Positions 8,513-16,606 of a stretch of 64,000 bases of DNA are shown here, piece after piece (the first letter of the stretch is position 1; each line of letters begins with the position of its first letter). Below the pieces are notes generated by a model, which did no database searches, was not told the origin of the DNA, and saw nothing but the letters and a program-made list of their open reading frames with translations. Position numbers and translations under genes: made by a program. The DNA comes from Ornithinibacillus contaminans (GTDB taxonomy: Bacteria; Bacillota; Bacilli; Bacillales; Amphibacillaceae): positions 124,001 through 188,000 of the forward strand of contig NZ_LDPV02000053.1 of NCBI RefSeq assembly GCF_001038425.2. Direction: 5' to 3'.

Positions 8513-9315
8513 CTAGCATAGCTTGCGCCCTAACGATTGCAGGTACTGATCCCAGTGGAGGTGCGGGGATACATGCCGATTTAAAAACTTTTCAGGAGCT
8601 AAAGACATATGGCATGTCTGTCATTACTTCAGTTGTTGCCCAAAATACAACAGGTGTTCAGGCGGTCCATCATATGTCTATTGAAATGATTAAAGCACAG
8701 CTAGATTCGGTATTATCTGATATGCCTGTTCATGCATTCAAGACAGGTATGATTGCTACAGTCTATATGATGCGGGTTATCAAGGAAAGTATTGCAACAA
8801 TAAAGGCACCATACATTATGGATCCGGTCATGGTAGCTACGAGCGGGGATTCCTTAATTGATGAAGATGCTCGTACCTATTTGCGTGAACAGCTTTTGCC
8901 ATTAGCAAGTCTTGTCACGCCAAATATTCCGGAGGCAGAATACATTACTGGAAAGCGTATCGAAACAATTACCGATATGCAAGAGGCGGCGAATGAAATT
9001 GTTCATCAGTATGGCGCCAGTGCTGCCCTAATAAAAGGTGGTCACTTATCAGGAGAAGCAATCGATTTTCTATATGATGGTGATAAAATGCATACTTTCT
9101 CAGCGAAACGAATTGCTACCAAAAATACACATGGGACAGGATGTACGTATTCTGCGGCGATTACAGCCTATTTAAGTAAGGGGAATTCACTGCCAGGGGC
9201 AGTAGAAAAGGCTAAGCTTTTTGTTACAAAGGCAATAGAGCATTCTTTTTCGATTGGTAGTGGGAATGGTCCAACGAATCATTTTGCTGCAAGGATGATG
9301 GAGGTGGAGAGTTGA
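8509..9315 (+). CDS. thiD: ThiD, HMP/HMP-phosphate kinase
   Basis: This 268-residue ribokinase-fold enzyme phosphorylates hydroxymethylpyrimidine twice to HMP-PP. The opening AGTDPSGGAGIHADLKTF is the pyrimidine-binding signature, and the anion hole/catalytic segment is NTHGTGCTYSAAI near residue 210. It overlaps tenA by four bases and thiM by a TTGA junction, so it is tightly coupled in the salvage operon. Confidence 0.95.
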   Translation: MTSIACALTIAGTDPSGGAGIHADLKTFQELKTYGMSVITSVVAQNTTGVQAVHHMSIEMIKAQLDSVLSDMPVHAFKTGMIATVYMMRVIKESIATIKAPYIMDPVMVATSGDSLIDEDARTYLREQLLPLASLVTPNIPEAEYITGKRIETITDMQEAANEIVHQYGASAALIKGGHLSGEAIDFLYDGDKMHTFSAKRIATKNTHGTGCTYSAAITAYLSKGNSLPGAVEKAKLFVTKAIEHSFSIGSGNGPTNHFAARMMEVES

Positions 9316-10088
9316 ATTTTTCGATTATACGAGATGTGCGAAAACAACAACCATTGATTCATCATCTAACGAATCAGGTAGTGATGAATTTTACAGCGAA
9401 TGGTCTGCTCTCCTTTGGGGGAACTCCAATTATGGCGAAGGCTAAAGAAGAAGTAGAAGCAATTGTGACGATTGCGGATGGTGTCTTGATTAACATTGGG
9501 ACACTGACAGCAGATGAGGTTCCTGCTATGATTCTAACGGGGAAAACCGCTAATGAGAAAAATATACCAGTAGTACTTGACCCTGTGGGGGTATCGGCAA
9601 CTCCTTTTCGCACTGCTATGGTGAAGGAAATCCTTAACCAGGTTCAACCGACGGCTATTAAGGGGAATGCTAGTGAACTCGCACACCTAGTTGGCAGGAG
9701 CTGGGAATCTAAAGGAGTGGATTCTATTGGCGGAGGAGATGTGGAGGAGGTAGCACTTCAAGTAGCCAAAACCTATCAAACTACAGCTGTACTGACTGGG
9801 AAAACGGATATCATTTGTACGGAATCTAAGCTTGCTCATAATCAATCAGGTCATGAGATTCTTACTAGAGTTACAGGAGGGGGATGTCTATTGGGATCGG
9901 TGTTAACGGCTTGTTTAACGACGAATTACCCAGCATGGCAGCAAGCATTAACCGCTGTTTCGTTTTATGGTTTAGCAGCGGAATATACTGCCTCGAATCC
10001 GGAAGTAAAGGGTTCGGGTACGTTTATCCCCCGATTTATTGATGCGTTATCCTTGAATATGGCGGATTTGGAAGGGGTTAATTCATGA
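9312..10088 (+). CDS. thiM: ThiM, hydroxyethylthiazole kinase
   Basis: This 258-residue kinase phosphorylates the thiazole alcohol. Diagnostic stretches are HLTNQVVMNFTANGLL, VLDPVGVSATPFR, IKGNASE and the catalytic VTGGGCLLGS. The start is a TTG at 9312, preceded by GGAGGTGGAG and overlapping the thiD stop. Its stop overlaps the thiE ATG. Confidence 0.95.
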   Translation: MNFSIIRDVRKQQPLIHHLTNQVVMNFTANGLLSFGGTPIMAKAKEEVEAIVTIADGVLINIGTLTADEVPAMILTGKTANEKNIPVVLDPVGVSATPFRTAMVKEILNQVQPTAIKGNASELAHLVGRSWESKGVDSIGGGDVEEVALQVAKTYQTTAVLTGKTDIICTESKLAHNQSGHEILTRVTGGGCLLGSVLTACLTTNYPAWQQALTAVSFYGLAAEYTASNPEVKGSGTFIPRFIDALSLNMADLEGVNS

Positions 10089-10708
10089 AGGAGTCTTTAG
10101 CAGAAAAATTACGAAAGTACTTTATCATGGGGACTCAAAATAGTAAACAGGATCCAGTAGTGGTATTAGAGGAGGCTGCAAAAGCAGGGATTACAGCTTT
10201 TCAGTATCGAGAAAAAGGCGATAATGCACTGACCGGAGCAAGGAAGCTGGAATTAGGAAAACAGCTACGCCAAATTTGCTGGGAGCATGATATTTTATTC
10301 TTTGTAAATGATGATGTTGATTTAGTGGAACCATTGGAAGCGGATGGTATTCATGTTGGGCAGGATGATTTAACCGTTCAGGAGATTCGCGCGTTAATGC
10401 CAGATAAAATCATCGGTCTTTCTGTTTCGAATGTACGTGAGGTGGAGCAAAGTCCTATTGTATTAGTAGATTATCTTGGAGCTGGTCCAATATTTCGTAC
10501 ATCAACAAAGACGGATGCTAAAGAACCCGTTGGTACGGCATGGATCGCATCATTGCGGAAGCAGTTTCCGAGTATGCCTGTTGTAGGAATTGGTGGGATT
10601 AGTACTGAGAATGCAGAAAATGTAATCCAAGCAGGTGCTGATGGTGTGGCGGTGATATCCGCTATTACAGATGCAAAAGATATAAAAAGAGCAATAGAAT
10701 ATTTGTAG
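10085..10708 (+). CDS. thiE: ThiE, thiamine-phosphate synthase
   Basis: This 207-residue TIM barrel joins HMP-PP and HET-P into thiamine monophosphate. Visible signatures are FQYREKG, FVNDDVDLVEPLEADGIHVG, DYLGAGPIFRTSTK (phosphate and pyrimidine contacts) and VVGIGGIS. It is the last gene of the operon and is followed at once by a strong terminator. The gene set makes thiamine from imported precursors; no thiC, thiG or thiS is present here. Confidence 0.95.
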   Translation: MKESLAEKLRKYFIMGTQNSKQDPVVVLEEAAKAGITAFQYREKGDNALTGARKLELGKQLRQICWEHDILFFVNDDVDLVEPLEADGIHVGQDDLTVQEIRALMPDKIIGLSVSNVREVEQSPIVLVDYLGAGPIFRTSTKTDAKEPVGTAWIASLRKQFPSMPVVGIGGISTENAENVIQAGADGVAVISAITDAKDIKRAIEYL

Positions 10709-10712
10709 AAAT

Positions 10713-10744
10713 AAAACGGGGCGGGACATATCCTGCCCCGTTTA
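10713..10744 (+). terminator. Terminator of the thi operon
   Basis: AAACGGGGCGGGA pairs with TCCTGCCCCGTTT around ACATA, a very GC-rich stem. Confidence 0.88.
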
Positions 10745-10746
10745 GA

Positions 10747-10775
10747 GTGCCTGTCACCACCCGAATTTTGTCGAA
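10747..10775 (-). repeat. Dispersed 30-nt repeat, copy 2
   Basis: GTGCCTGTCACC and then CCCGAATTTTGTCGAA, the reverse orientation of copy 1. It sits directly after the thi terminator and before the RpiR gene. Confidence 0.85.
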
Positions 10776-10852
10776 AGTTCAAAACCAAAAACGGTGCAAA
10801 TAATGCGATAATATGAGTAAGTTTTTTTAGTCTAATGAGCAGGGGGGATTTA

Positions 10853-11590
10853 ATGTTCTTGTTACAGGAAATTAAAAGCTTAAATGAATTGGAATTATCC
10901 GTTTATAACTATGTCATTACGAATCTGGATAAAGTTGGCCAGATGGGAATTAGAGAATTATCGGAAAAGGCACATGTTTCCACAACAACGATCCTTCGTT
11001 TTTGTAAGAAAATGGATTGCCAAGGGTTTACAGAGTTTAAGTTTAAATTAAAAATGCTTCAGGAAAATCTAAGTTTGGCATTGCCGAGTGAGGATGCTAC
11101 ACAAATGATTGATTTTTTTATGAAGATTAATAATCCAGAGTTTGATAGCTTGCTTGAACGAGCTGCAGAAATGATTGTAGATAAAGATAAAGTGCTGTTT
11201 TTGGGAGTTGGATCAAGCGGGATATTAGGAAAATACGGAGCTAGATTCTTCGCAAATGTGGGGAAATTTGCCCAGTATTTAGATGATCCGTTTTATCCGG
11301 TACCAGCGGGCTATTATGACTCCTCGGTGTTAGTTGTGTTATCTGTTTCTGGTGAGACTGGTGAGACATTAAGACAAGTGAACAGCTTTAAAAGTAAGCA
11401 CTCCAAGATCATTAGCATCACTAATTATGAGAACAGCACGCTTGCTAAAATTGCTGATCTAACGATTTCTTATTATATGCCATTCATAATTCTCCCTAAT
11501 AATAACAACATTACCTCACAAGTGCCGGTTGTCTTTATCTTGGAGATGATAGGAAGGAAGATTCAGCGATTGCTAAGGTCGGAGGATTAA
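10853..11590 (+). CDS. RpiR/MurR family transcriptional regulator
   Basis: This 245-residue regulator has an N-terminal HTH_6 domain (about residues 1-75; recognition region STTTILRFCKKMDCQGFTEF) and a C-terminal SIS sugar-phosphate-binding domain (about 110-230; VLFLGVGSSGILGKYGARFF, then VLSVSGETGETL). The ATG at 10853 is used because the AGGGGGG ribosome binding site lies between it and an upstream ATG at 10835. It precedes the PTS/GH4 genes and is probably their regulator, sensing a phosphorylated disaccharide. The last codons read RLLRSED. Confidence 0.92.
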   Translation: MFLLQEIKSLNELELSVYNYVITNLDKVGQMGIRELSEKAHVSTTTILRFCKKMDCQGFTEFKFKLKMLQENLSLALPSEDATQMIDFFMKINNPEFDSLLERAAEMIVDKDKVLFLGVGSSGILGKYGARFFANVGKFAQYLDDPFYPVPAGYYDSSVLVVLSVSGETGETLRQVNSFKSKHSKIISITNYENSTLAKIADLTISYYMPFIILPNNNNITSQVPVVFILEMIGRKIQRLLRSED

Positions 11591-11755
11591 TTATTTATGA
11601 TGGATTGTTTTTTTTATGTAACATTTTTTATTTGGTAAAACATGTACTTTTATCGCCTCAAAGTAATGATTCTTTCGTTCTATGTATCTATAATACTTGT
11701 AAGATAGTTTGATACAAGCAAATTTCGTAATCGAGTGTAGTGAAAGTGCATATAA

Positions 11756-11820
11756 TTATAGCGCTTACATGATGGAGAGTCTTCATAGTAGTAAGCAATG
11801 AATCACCGAAAAGCTACTAT
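11756..11820 (+). promoter_or_regulatory. Control region before chbG: cre-like site and inverted repeat
   Basis: On the minus strand, bases 11756-11769 read TGTAAGCGCTATAA, close to the CcpA cre consensus (TGNAANCGNNNNCA) but imperfect at the end. Next to it ATAGTAG (11785-11791) and CTACTAT (11814-11820) form a 7-bp inverted repeat that could be an RpiR operator or a leader hairpin. Both are inferences. Confidence 0.45.
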
Positions 11821-11844
11821 TGATACTTACTGGAGATGATATGG

Positions 11845-12573
11845 ATGAAACAGTGGATTATCAATGCCGATGATTTTGGATATTCAAAAGGGGTTAATTA
11901 TGGAATAATCGAAGCATTTCATAATGGGATAGTATCATCAACAACTCTCATGGTAAATATGAGTGGAACAAAGCATGCGGTGGACTTGGCGAAAAAAAAT
12001 CAAGGATTAGGTGTGGGCATCCATTTTGCGCTGACTTGTGGTAAGCCGATACGAAATGATGTACCATCGCTTGTTGATGATAAGGGAGATTTTTTGCGAT
12101 TACCTGATTTAGAATCAAGCGCAACAGTTGCGGACATAGAAAAGGAACTAACAAGTCAGCTGGAACGATTTTTATCCTACGGTTTAACCCCAACACATTT
12201 AGATTCTCATCACCATGTTCATACAAGCAGCAAGGTTTATCCGGTGTTTACAAAACTGGCTAATCATTATCGGCTCCCAATTCGAAATGCATCCAATCAA
12301 AGATCTTCCTTACAGGTTGTAGAGTATTTCTGCTCAGAATTTTATGGAGCGGGACTTACGGTAAAAAATACACTCACATTGTTTGAAGAATTACAAGCCT
12401 ATAAAACGGTTGAAGTGATGTGTCATCCTGCATTTCTTGACATACCATTAAAAGAAGGAAGCACCTATGCGATGGAGCGATTAAATGAATTACGTATCCT
12501 AACGCATCCAGCTATATTATCTTATTTACATGACAAGGAAATACAACTGCGAAACTATCAAACGATAGCTTGA
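11845..12573 (+). CDS. chbG: ChbG/YdjC family carbohydrate deacetylase
   Basis: This 242-residue protein belongs to the YdjC family of metal-dependent deacetylases that act on chitobiose-6-phosphate and related sugars. Metal and catalytic residues are visible: INADDFG (Asp9, Asp10), GIHFAL (His60) and LDSHHHVH (Asp120, His122-124). The ATG at 11845 sits at good distance from TGGAG; ATGs at 11836 and 11841 are less well placed. It is the first gene of the PTS operon, which implies that an N-acetylated beta-linked disaccharide phosphate is among the substrates. Confidence 0.9.
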   Translation: MKQWIINADDFGYSKGVNYGIIEAFHNGIVSSTTLMVNMSGTKHAVDLAKKNQGLGVGIHFALTCGKPIRNDVPSLVDDKGDFLRLPDLESSATVADIEKELTSQLERFLSYGLTPTHLDSHHHVHTSSKVYPVFTKLANHYRLPIRNASNQRSSLQVVEYFCSEFYGAGLTVKNTLTLFEELQAYKTVEVMCHPAFLDIPLKEGSTYAMERLNELRILTHPAILSYLHDKEIQLRNYQTIA

Positions 12574-12596
12574 AAAAATGGGAAGGAGTGTAGGCT

Positions 12597-12923
12597 ATGC
12601 CAATGATTTCAGAGGATGTTGTTTTTCAAATTATCCTTCATGGTGGAGATGGTAAAAGTCATGCGATGGAGGCTATCCAGCTTGCGAAAGAGGGGGATAT
12701 TGTTGGAGCTGAGGCGAAACTACTTGAGGCAGAAGAAGCATTGAATGAAGCCCATCACATTCAAACAGCTTTAATTCAGGAAGAGGTTAGCGGAAATAAC
12801 AGTACGATTTCGCTACTTATGGTTCATGCGCAAGATCATTTAATGACGGCTATAACAGTGAAGGATTTGGCGAGGGAGTTTGTTGATTTGTACAAACAAC
12901 TATCACATCAGAATAAAATGTAA
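12597..12923 (+). CDS. PTS lactose/cellobiose family EIIA
   Basis: This 108-residue helical protein contains the family's phosphorylated histidine, His77 in [11 protein letters not shown], and the usual trimer-forming helices ([13 protein letters not shown]). It passes phosphate from HPr to the EIIB encoded next. GGAAGGAGTG lies upstream of the start. The substrate class (cellobiose, chitobiose, lichenan) fits the linked chbG and GH4 genes. Confidence 0.95.
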   Translation: MPMISEDVVFQIILHGGDGKSHAMEAIQLAKEGDIVGAEAKLLEAEEALNEAHHIQTALIQEEVSGNNSTISLLMVHAQDHLMTAITVKDLAREFVDLYKQLSHQNKM

Positions 12924-12966
12924 AAGGGGGTTGAGAGTATTTTTCGGTAGATTTGTCACTAAATAA

Positions 12967-12980
12967 TGAAAACGTTTTCA
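12967..12980 (+). promoter_or_regulatory. cre (CcpA) site inside the PTS operon
   Basis: TGAAAACGTTTTCA is a perfect 14-bp palindrome that fits the cre consensus. It lies between the EIIA and EIIB genes, 18 bases before the EIIB start and touching its AAAGGAGGT. A CcpA block here would either act as a roadblock or control an internal promoter. Confidence 0.75.
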
Positions 12981-12998
12981 AAAAAAGGAGGTAATTAG

Positions 12999-13304
12999 AT
13001 GAAAAAGATTTTACTCGTTTGTGCAGCAGGTATGTCGACTAGTTTACTAGTAAATAAAATGCTAGAGGCAGCAAAGAATAGGGGGGAAGAAGTTGAAATT
13101 GCTGCACTTCCTATCTCGGAAGCCAAATCGGTAATTGATGAAGTGGATTTAGTGTTGCTTGGGCCACAAGTCAGATATCAGAAAAAGCAGGTTGATTCCA
13201 TGGTGAAAGGTCGTGTACCAGTCGAGGTAATCGAAATGCGTGCTTATGGAACGATGGATGGCGAAAAAGTATTAGGAAGAGCATTTGAACTCATCAATGG
13301 ATAA
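12999..13304 (+). CDS. PTS lactose/cellobiose family EIIB
   Basis: This 101-residue domain has the EIIB phosphocysteine loop at its N-terminus, Cys8 in KILLVCAAGMSTSLL, as in CelA/ChbB. A strong AAAGGAGGTAATTAG ribosome binding site precedes the ATG, and a cre palindrome lies immediately upstream. Confidence 0.95.
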   Translation: MKKILLVCAAGMSTSLLVNKMLEAAKNRGEEVEIAALPISEAKSVIDEVDLVLLGPQVRYQKKQVDSMVKGRVPVEVIEMRAYGTMDGEKVLGRAFELING

Positions 13305-13327
13305 ATAGGAAAAAGGAGTGAAGGACC

Positions 13328-14671
13328 ATGGCGGTAATGGACAAATTTGAAAGAGGAATGGAACGATTCCTTGTACCAATTGCAGCTAAGTTGAACTCAC
13401 AACGACATGTTGTCGCAATACGTGATGCATTTATTTTAGCTTTTCCGATTACGTTAGCAGGTTCTCTTGTATTACTATTGAATTTTGCAATTTTAGCAGA
13501 GGATGGTTTTATCGCTAAAATATTATTCTTGCATAAAATGTTTCCTAATCTAGCGGACTATCAGGAAGTCTTTACACCAGTCCTGAATGGTTCTACAAAT
13601 ATTCTATCGATATTTATTGTCTTTTTGGTTGCGAGAAATATTGCCATTGAATTAAAAGCCGATGAATTACTTTGCGGAATTACAGGATTATCAACGTTCT
13701 TCATTATCTATCCACCCTATACCATGGTAGATGGCGCTAGCTTTTTGTCAACGCAATGGGTTGGAGCACAAGGACTATTCGTGGCACTTATTGTTGGGTT
13801 ATTGGTTGGAGAATTATTTAGTAGGCTATCGAAGTCGACCAAATTACAGGTTAATTTGCCAGCATCTGTACCACCAGCCGTATCGCGATCCTTTAAGGTG
13901 CTGTTTCCCATTGTCATTATTACGCTTATTTTTGCGATTGCAAATGCGCTTATTAATGCAGTCTACCCAGATGGCTTGCATCAATTAATTTACGAAGTGT
14001 TACAAACACCATTGAAAAATTTAGGAACGAGTATTATTTCGTTAGTCATTCTTGCGGTTGTATCCAATATCCTGTGGGTATTTGGTATTCATGGTCCGAA
14101 TACGGTTGCTGCAATCCGCGAGGCGATGTTTGCGGAAGCGGGTGTAGAAAACTTAAACTTCGTTGCAGAAAATGGAACGGCTTGGGGAGCGCCATATCCA
14201 ACTACATGGGCAATCAATGACGCATTTGCCAATTATGGTGGTTCAGGTATGACCTTAGGCTTAATCATTGCGATATTCCTTGTTTCTAGGAGGAAGGATT
14301 ATCGCAATATTGGGAAACTATCGATTGCACCGGGATTATTTAATATTAATGAGCCCATTATTTTTGGACTGCCGGTTGTTTTAAACCCAATCTTGATTAT
14401 TCCATTTGTTCTAGTTCCAGCGGTGAATGTGATTATTGGTTGGACGGTCATTCATTTTGAATGGATTCCGCCAATTGCATATGCCGTACCTTGGACGACA
14501 CCTGGACCACTAATTGCTTTCTTAGGTACAGGTGGAAACTGGTTAGCGTTAATAATAGGGTTTGTCTGTCTTGCGGTATCTACTATCATTTATTTACCTT
14601 TCGTCATCGCGGCAAATAAAGCTGCAAATGTGACTAATGGAGATGGGATAGCAGAAGATGAATCAGCATAA
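13328..14671 (+). CDS. PTS lactose/cellobiose family EIIC permease
   Basis: This 447-residue membrane permease has about ten hydrophobic segments. Family signatures are the N-terminal MERFLVPIAAKLNSQRHV, the motif LWVFGIHGPN, and the substrate-site segment FNINEPIIFGLPVVLNP. It imports and with EIIA/EIIB phosphorylates a beta-disaccharide. The next ORF overlaps its end by 14 bases. Confidence 0.95.
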   Translation: MAVMDKFERGMERFLVPIAAKLNSQRHVVAIRDAFILAFPITLAGSLVLLLNFAILAEDGFIAKILFLHKMFPNLADYQEVFTPVLNGSTNILSIFIVFLVARNIAIELKADELLCGITGLSTFFIIYPPYTMVDGASFLSTQWVGAQGLFVALIVGLLVGELFSRLSKSTKLQVNLPASVPPAVSRSFKVLFPIVIITLIFAIANALINAVYPDGLHQLIYEVLQTPLKNLGTSIISLVILAVVSNILWVFGIHGPNTVAAIREAMFAEAGVENLNFVAENGTAWGAPYPTTWAINDAFANYGGSGMTLGLIIAIFLVSRRKDYRNIGKLSIAPGLFNINEPIIFGLPVVLNPILIIPFVLVPAVNVIIGWTVIHFEWIPPIAYAVPWTTPGPLIAFLGTGGNWLALIIGFVCLAVSTIIYLPFVIAANKAANVTNGDGIAEDESA

Positions 14672-14897
14672 GCTAACAGTTTTTTGTGGGCAAATCAAAT
14701 TTTTACATGAATTTTTTGAAGGCTATCAGGATGAGAACGTGCAGGTGATGATTGATAAGGTAAATAAAATTGATATGCAACTAACGGCTGAAACGGATTT
14801 ATCTGGTGAAGAAACGGAACGTCATTTAAAACAGGCATTCAAACAATCCTCGTTGGGGACTGCCCTATACTTCACCATAAAATTACAGGAAAAATAG
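14658..14897 (+). CDS. Small protein encoded at the end of the PTS operon
   Basis: This 79-residue soluble protein overlaps the EIIC gene by 14 bases. Its ATG has GGAGATGGG upstream within the EIIC gene. It is rich in charged residues (FFEGYQDENVQVMIDKVNKI; GEETERHLKQAFKQ) and has no signal peptide or membrane helix. I do not recognise the family. Position, coupling and the hairpin that follows argue for a real gene, perhaps an accessory or regulatory partner of the PTS (inference). Confidence 0.65.
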   Translation: MNQHKLTVFCGQIKFLHEFFEGYQDENVQVMIDKVNKIDMQLTAETDLSGEETERHLKQAFKQSSLGTALYFTIKLQEK

Positions 14898-14911
14898 GTT
14901 CATAAATTTGT

Positions 14912-14939
14912 GGGAGTCAACATCAACACTGACTCCCAT
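14912..14939 (+). terminator. Hairpin after the small PTS-linked gene
   Basis: TGGGAGTCA pairs perfectly with TGACTCCCA around a 10-base loop. No real T-run follows, so this may be a weak terminator or an mRNA-stability hairpin before the GH4 gene. Confidence 0.5.
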
Positions 14940-14994
14940 CCTTATTAAACTGTGAAATCGATTGATAAGAAGAATGAACATGAACAATTATATT

Positions 14995-15020
14995 ACGTTC
15001 GTTCTAGGTGGTACGAACGT
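14995..15020 (+). promoter_or_regulatory. Inverted repeat ahead of the GH4 gene, candidate operator
   Basis: ACGTTCGT (14995-15002) and ACGAACGT (15013-15020) form a perfect 8-bp inverted repeat with an 18-bp centre spacing, as expected for a dimeric regulator. It lies about 90 bases upstream of the GH4 start. RpiR is the obvious candidate (inference). An imperfect cre-like TGAAATCGATTGAT is at 14953. Confidence 0.45.
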
Positions 15021-15106
15021 TAAGCATGGTGGGATCTGGACATTTTCATACAACGGATGAAAAAAGGACGATGTAGAGGCTACTAATCTTAAGGAGGAAT
15101 CTACAA

Positions 15107-16435
15107 ATGAAAAAAGGATTAAAGATTGCGACCATTGGTGGTGGATCTAGTTATACACCGGAGTTAATTGAGGGTTTTATTAATCATTATGATGAGTTAC
15201 CAGTATCTGAAATTTGGCTAGTAGATATTGAACAAGGAAAAGAAAAGCTCAATATTGTTGGTAATTTAGCAAAACGAATGGTTCAAAAAGCTAATCTTCC
15301 AATTGAGATTCATCTAACACTTGATCGCAGAGAAGCATTACGAAATGCAGATTTTGTTACTACGCAATTTCGAGTTGGATTACTTGATGCGCGTGCAAAG
15401 GATGAGAGTATTCCATTAAAATATGATGTGTTAGGTCAGGAAACAAATGGTCCGGGAGGTTTGTTTAAAGGTCTGCGAACCATACCAGTTATTTTAGGAA
15501 TTTGTAAGGACATGGAAGAACTTTGTCCCGATGCTTGGTTGATTAATTTCACGAATCCTGCTGGGATGATAACAGAGGCAGTTCTCCGGTACTCATCTAT
15601 CCAAAAAGTTGTAGGCTTATGTAATGTCCCGATCGGGATGGAAATGGCAATTGCGAAACTATTAAATGTAGATCATTCTCGCGTTCGAATTGATTTTGCT
15701 GGACTGAACCATATGGTGTACGGTCTTGGTGTTTATTTAGACGGGGTTAGTGTTAAGGAAGTGGTAATCAATACGTTAACCGGTCTTGGGGACAGTAGTT
15801 ATGTGAAAAACATCGAGGGCTTTGGGTGGGAGCCAGAATTTTTAAAAGCATTGAACGCTATCCCATGCCCATATCATAATTATTATTATAAAACGAAAGA
15901 GATGGTTGAAAAGACCAAGAAAGACGCTGAAGAGAATGGGACTCGTGCCGAGGTAGTCCAAACACTTGAGAAGGATTTATTTGAACTATACAAGGATCCA
16001 GAACTCGCAATCAAACCACCTCAATTGGAAAAAAGAGGTGGGGCCTATTATTCTGAAGCAGCTGTTCGATTAATATCTAGTATTTATAATGACAAACGTG
16101 ATATCCAACCGGTTAATACGAGGAACAATGGAGCAATTGCAAGTCTACCAAATGAATCGGCTGTGGAAATTAGTGCAGTTATTACGAAGGATGGTCCGAA
16201 GCCACTTGTTATGGGGGATTTACCTGTTTCTGTTCGGGGGCTTGTGCAGCAAATAAAGTCCTTTGAACGAGTTGCTGCAGAAGCGGCTGTGACAGGAGAC
16301 TACAATTTAGCTGTCTTAGCATTAACGATTAATCCGCTAGTTGCCTCGGATACACTGGCAAAGCAAATCGTGGATGAAATGTTGGATGCACATCGAGAGT
16401 ATTTGCCACAGTTTTTTGAGGTGGTAGAGAATTGA
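15107..16435 (+). CDS. GH4 family 6-phospho-glycosidase (probably 6-phospho-beta-glucosidase)
   Basis: This 442-residue enzyme has the GH4 NAD-binding N-terminus ([16 protein letters not shown]) and the metal-binding Cys172 in GLCNVPIG and His202 in GLNHMVYG, with NFTNPAGM between. GH4 enzymes split phosphorylated disaccharides by an NAD- and Mn-dependent oxidation-elimination mechanism. Near relatives are LicH, CelF and ChbF. It should hydrolyse the sugar phosphate delivered by the PTS just upstream. The start ATG follows AAGGAGGAATC. Confidence 0.93.
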   Translation: MKKGLKIATIGGGSSYTPELIEGFINHYDELPVSEIWLVDIEQGKEKLNIVGNLAKRMVQKANLPIEIHLTLDRREALRNADFVTTQFRVGLLDARAKDESIPLKYDVLGQETNGPGGLFKGLRTIPVILGICKDMEELCPDAWLINFTNPAGMITEAVLRYSSIQKVVGLCNVPIGMEMAIAKLLNVDHSRVRIDFAGLNHMVYGLGVYLDGVSVKEVVINTLTGLGDSSYVKNIEGFGWEPEFLKALNAIPCPYHNYYYKTKEMVEKTKKDAEENGTRAEVVQTLEKDLFELYKDPELAIKPPQLEKRGGAYYSEAAVRLISSIYNDKRDIQPVNTRNNGAIASLPNESAVEISAVITKDGPKPLVMGDLPVSVRGLVQQIKSFERVAAEAAVTGDYNLAVLALTINPLVASDTLAKQIVDEMLDAHREYLPQFFEVVEN

Positions 16436-16520
16436 TGCGAGTATTTTGGACTTGGATTGTAATTAGGTGGAGAAATTTAGTAGTCAATTAGAAAAAGGAA
16501 CAATCACAAATCATGTACGA

Positions 16521-16556
16521 AAAAGAATCCGAACTGGTCAAGTCGGATTCTTTTTT
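16521..16556 (+). terminator. Terminator after the GH4 gene
   Basis: AAGAATCCGA pairs with TCGGATTCTT around a 10-base loop, followed by TTTTTCT. Confidence 0.88.
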
Positions 16557-16606
16557 CTATACTTATTGTATAAATGATTTAAAAGAATCGGAAAAGAGGG
16601 AGATTA

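Noticed and set aside
10471-10788. A 105-codon minus-strand ORF over thiE, its terminator and repeat copy 2
   Set aside because: Its start region is made of repeat and terminator sequence and the rest is antisense to thiE.
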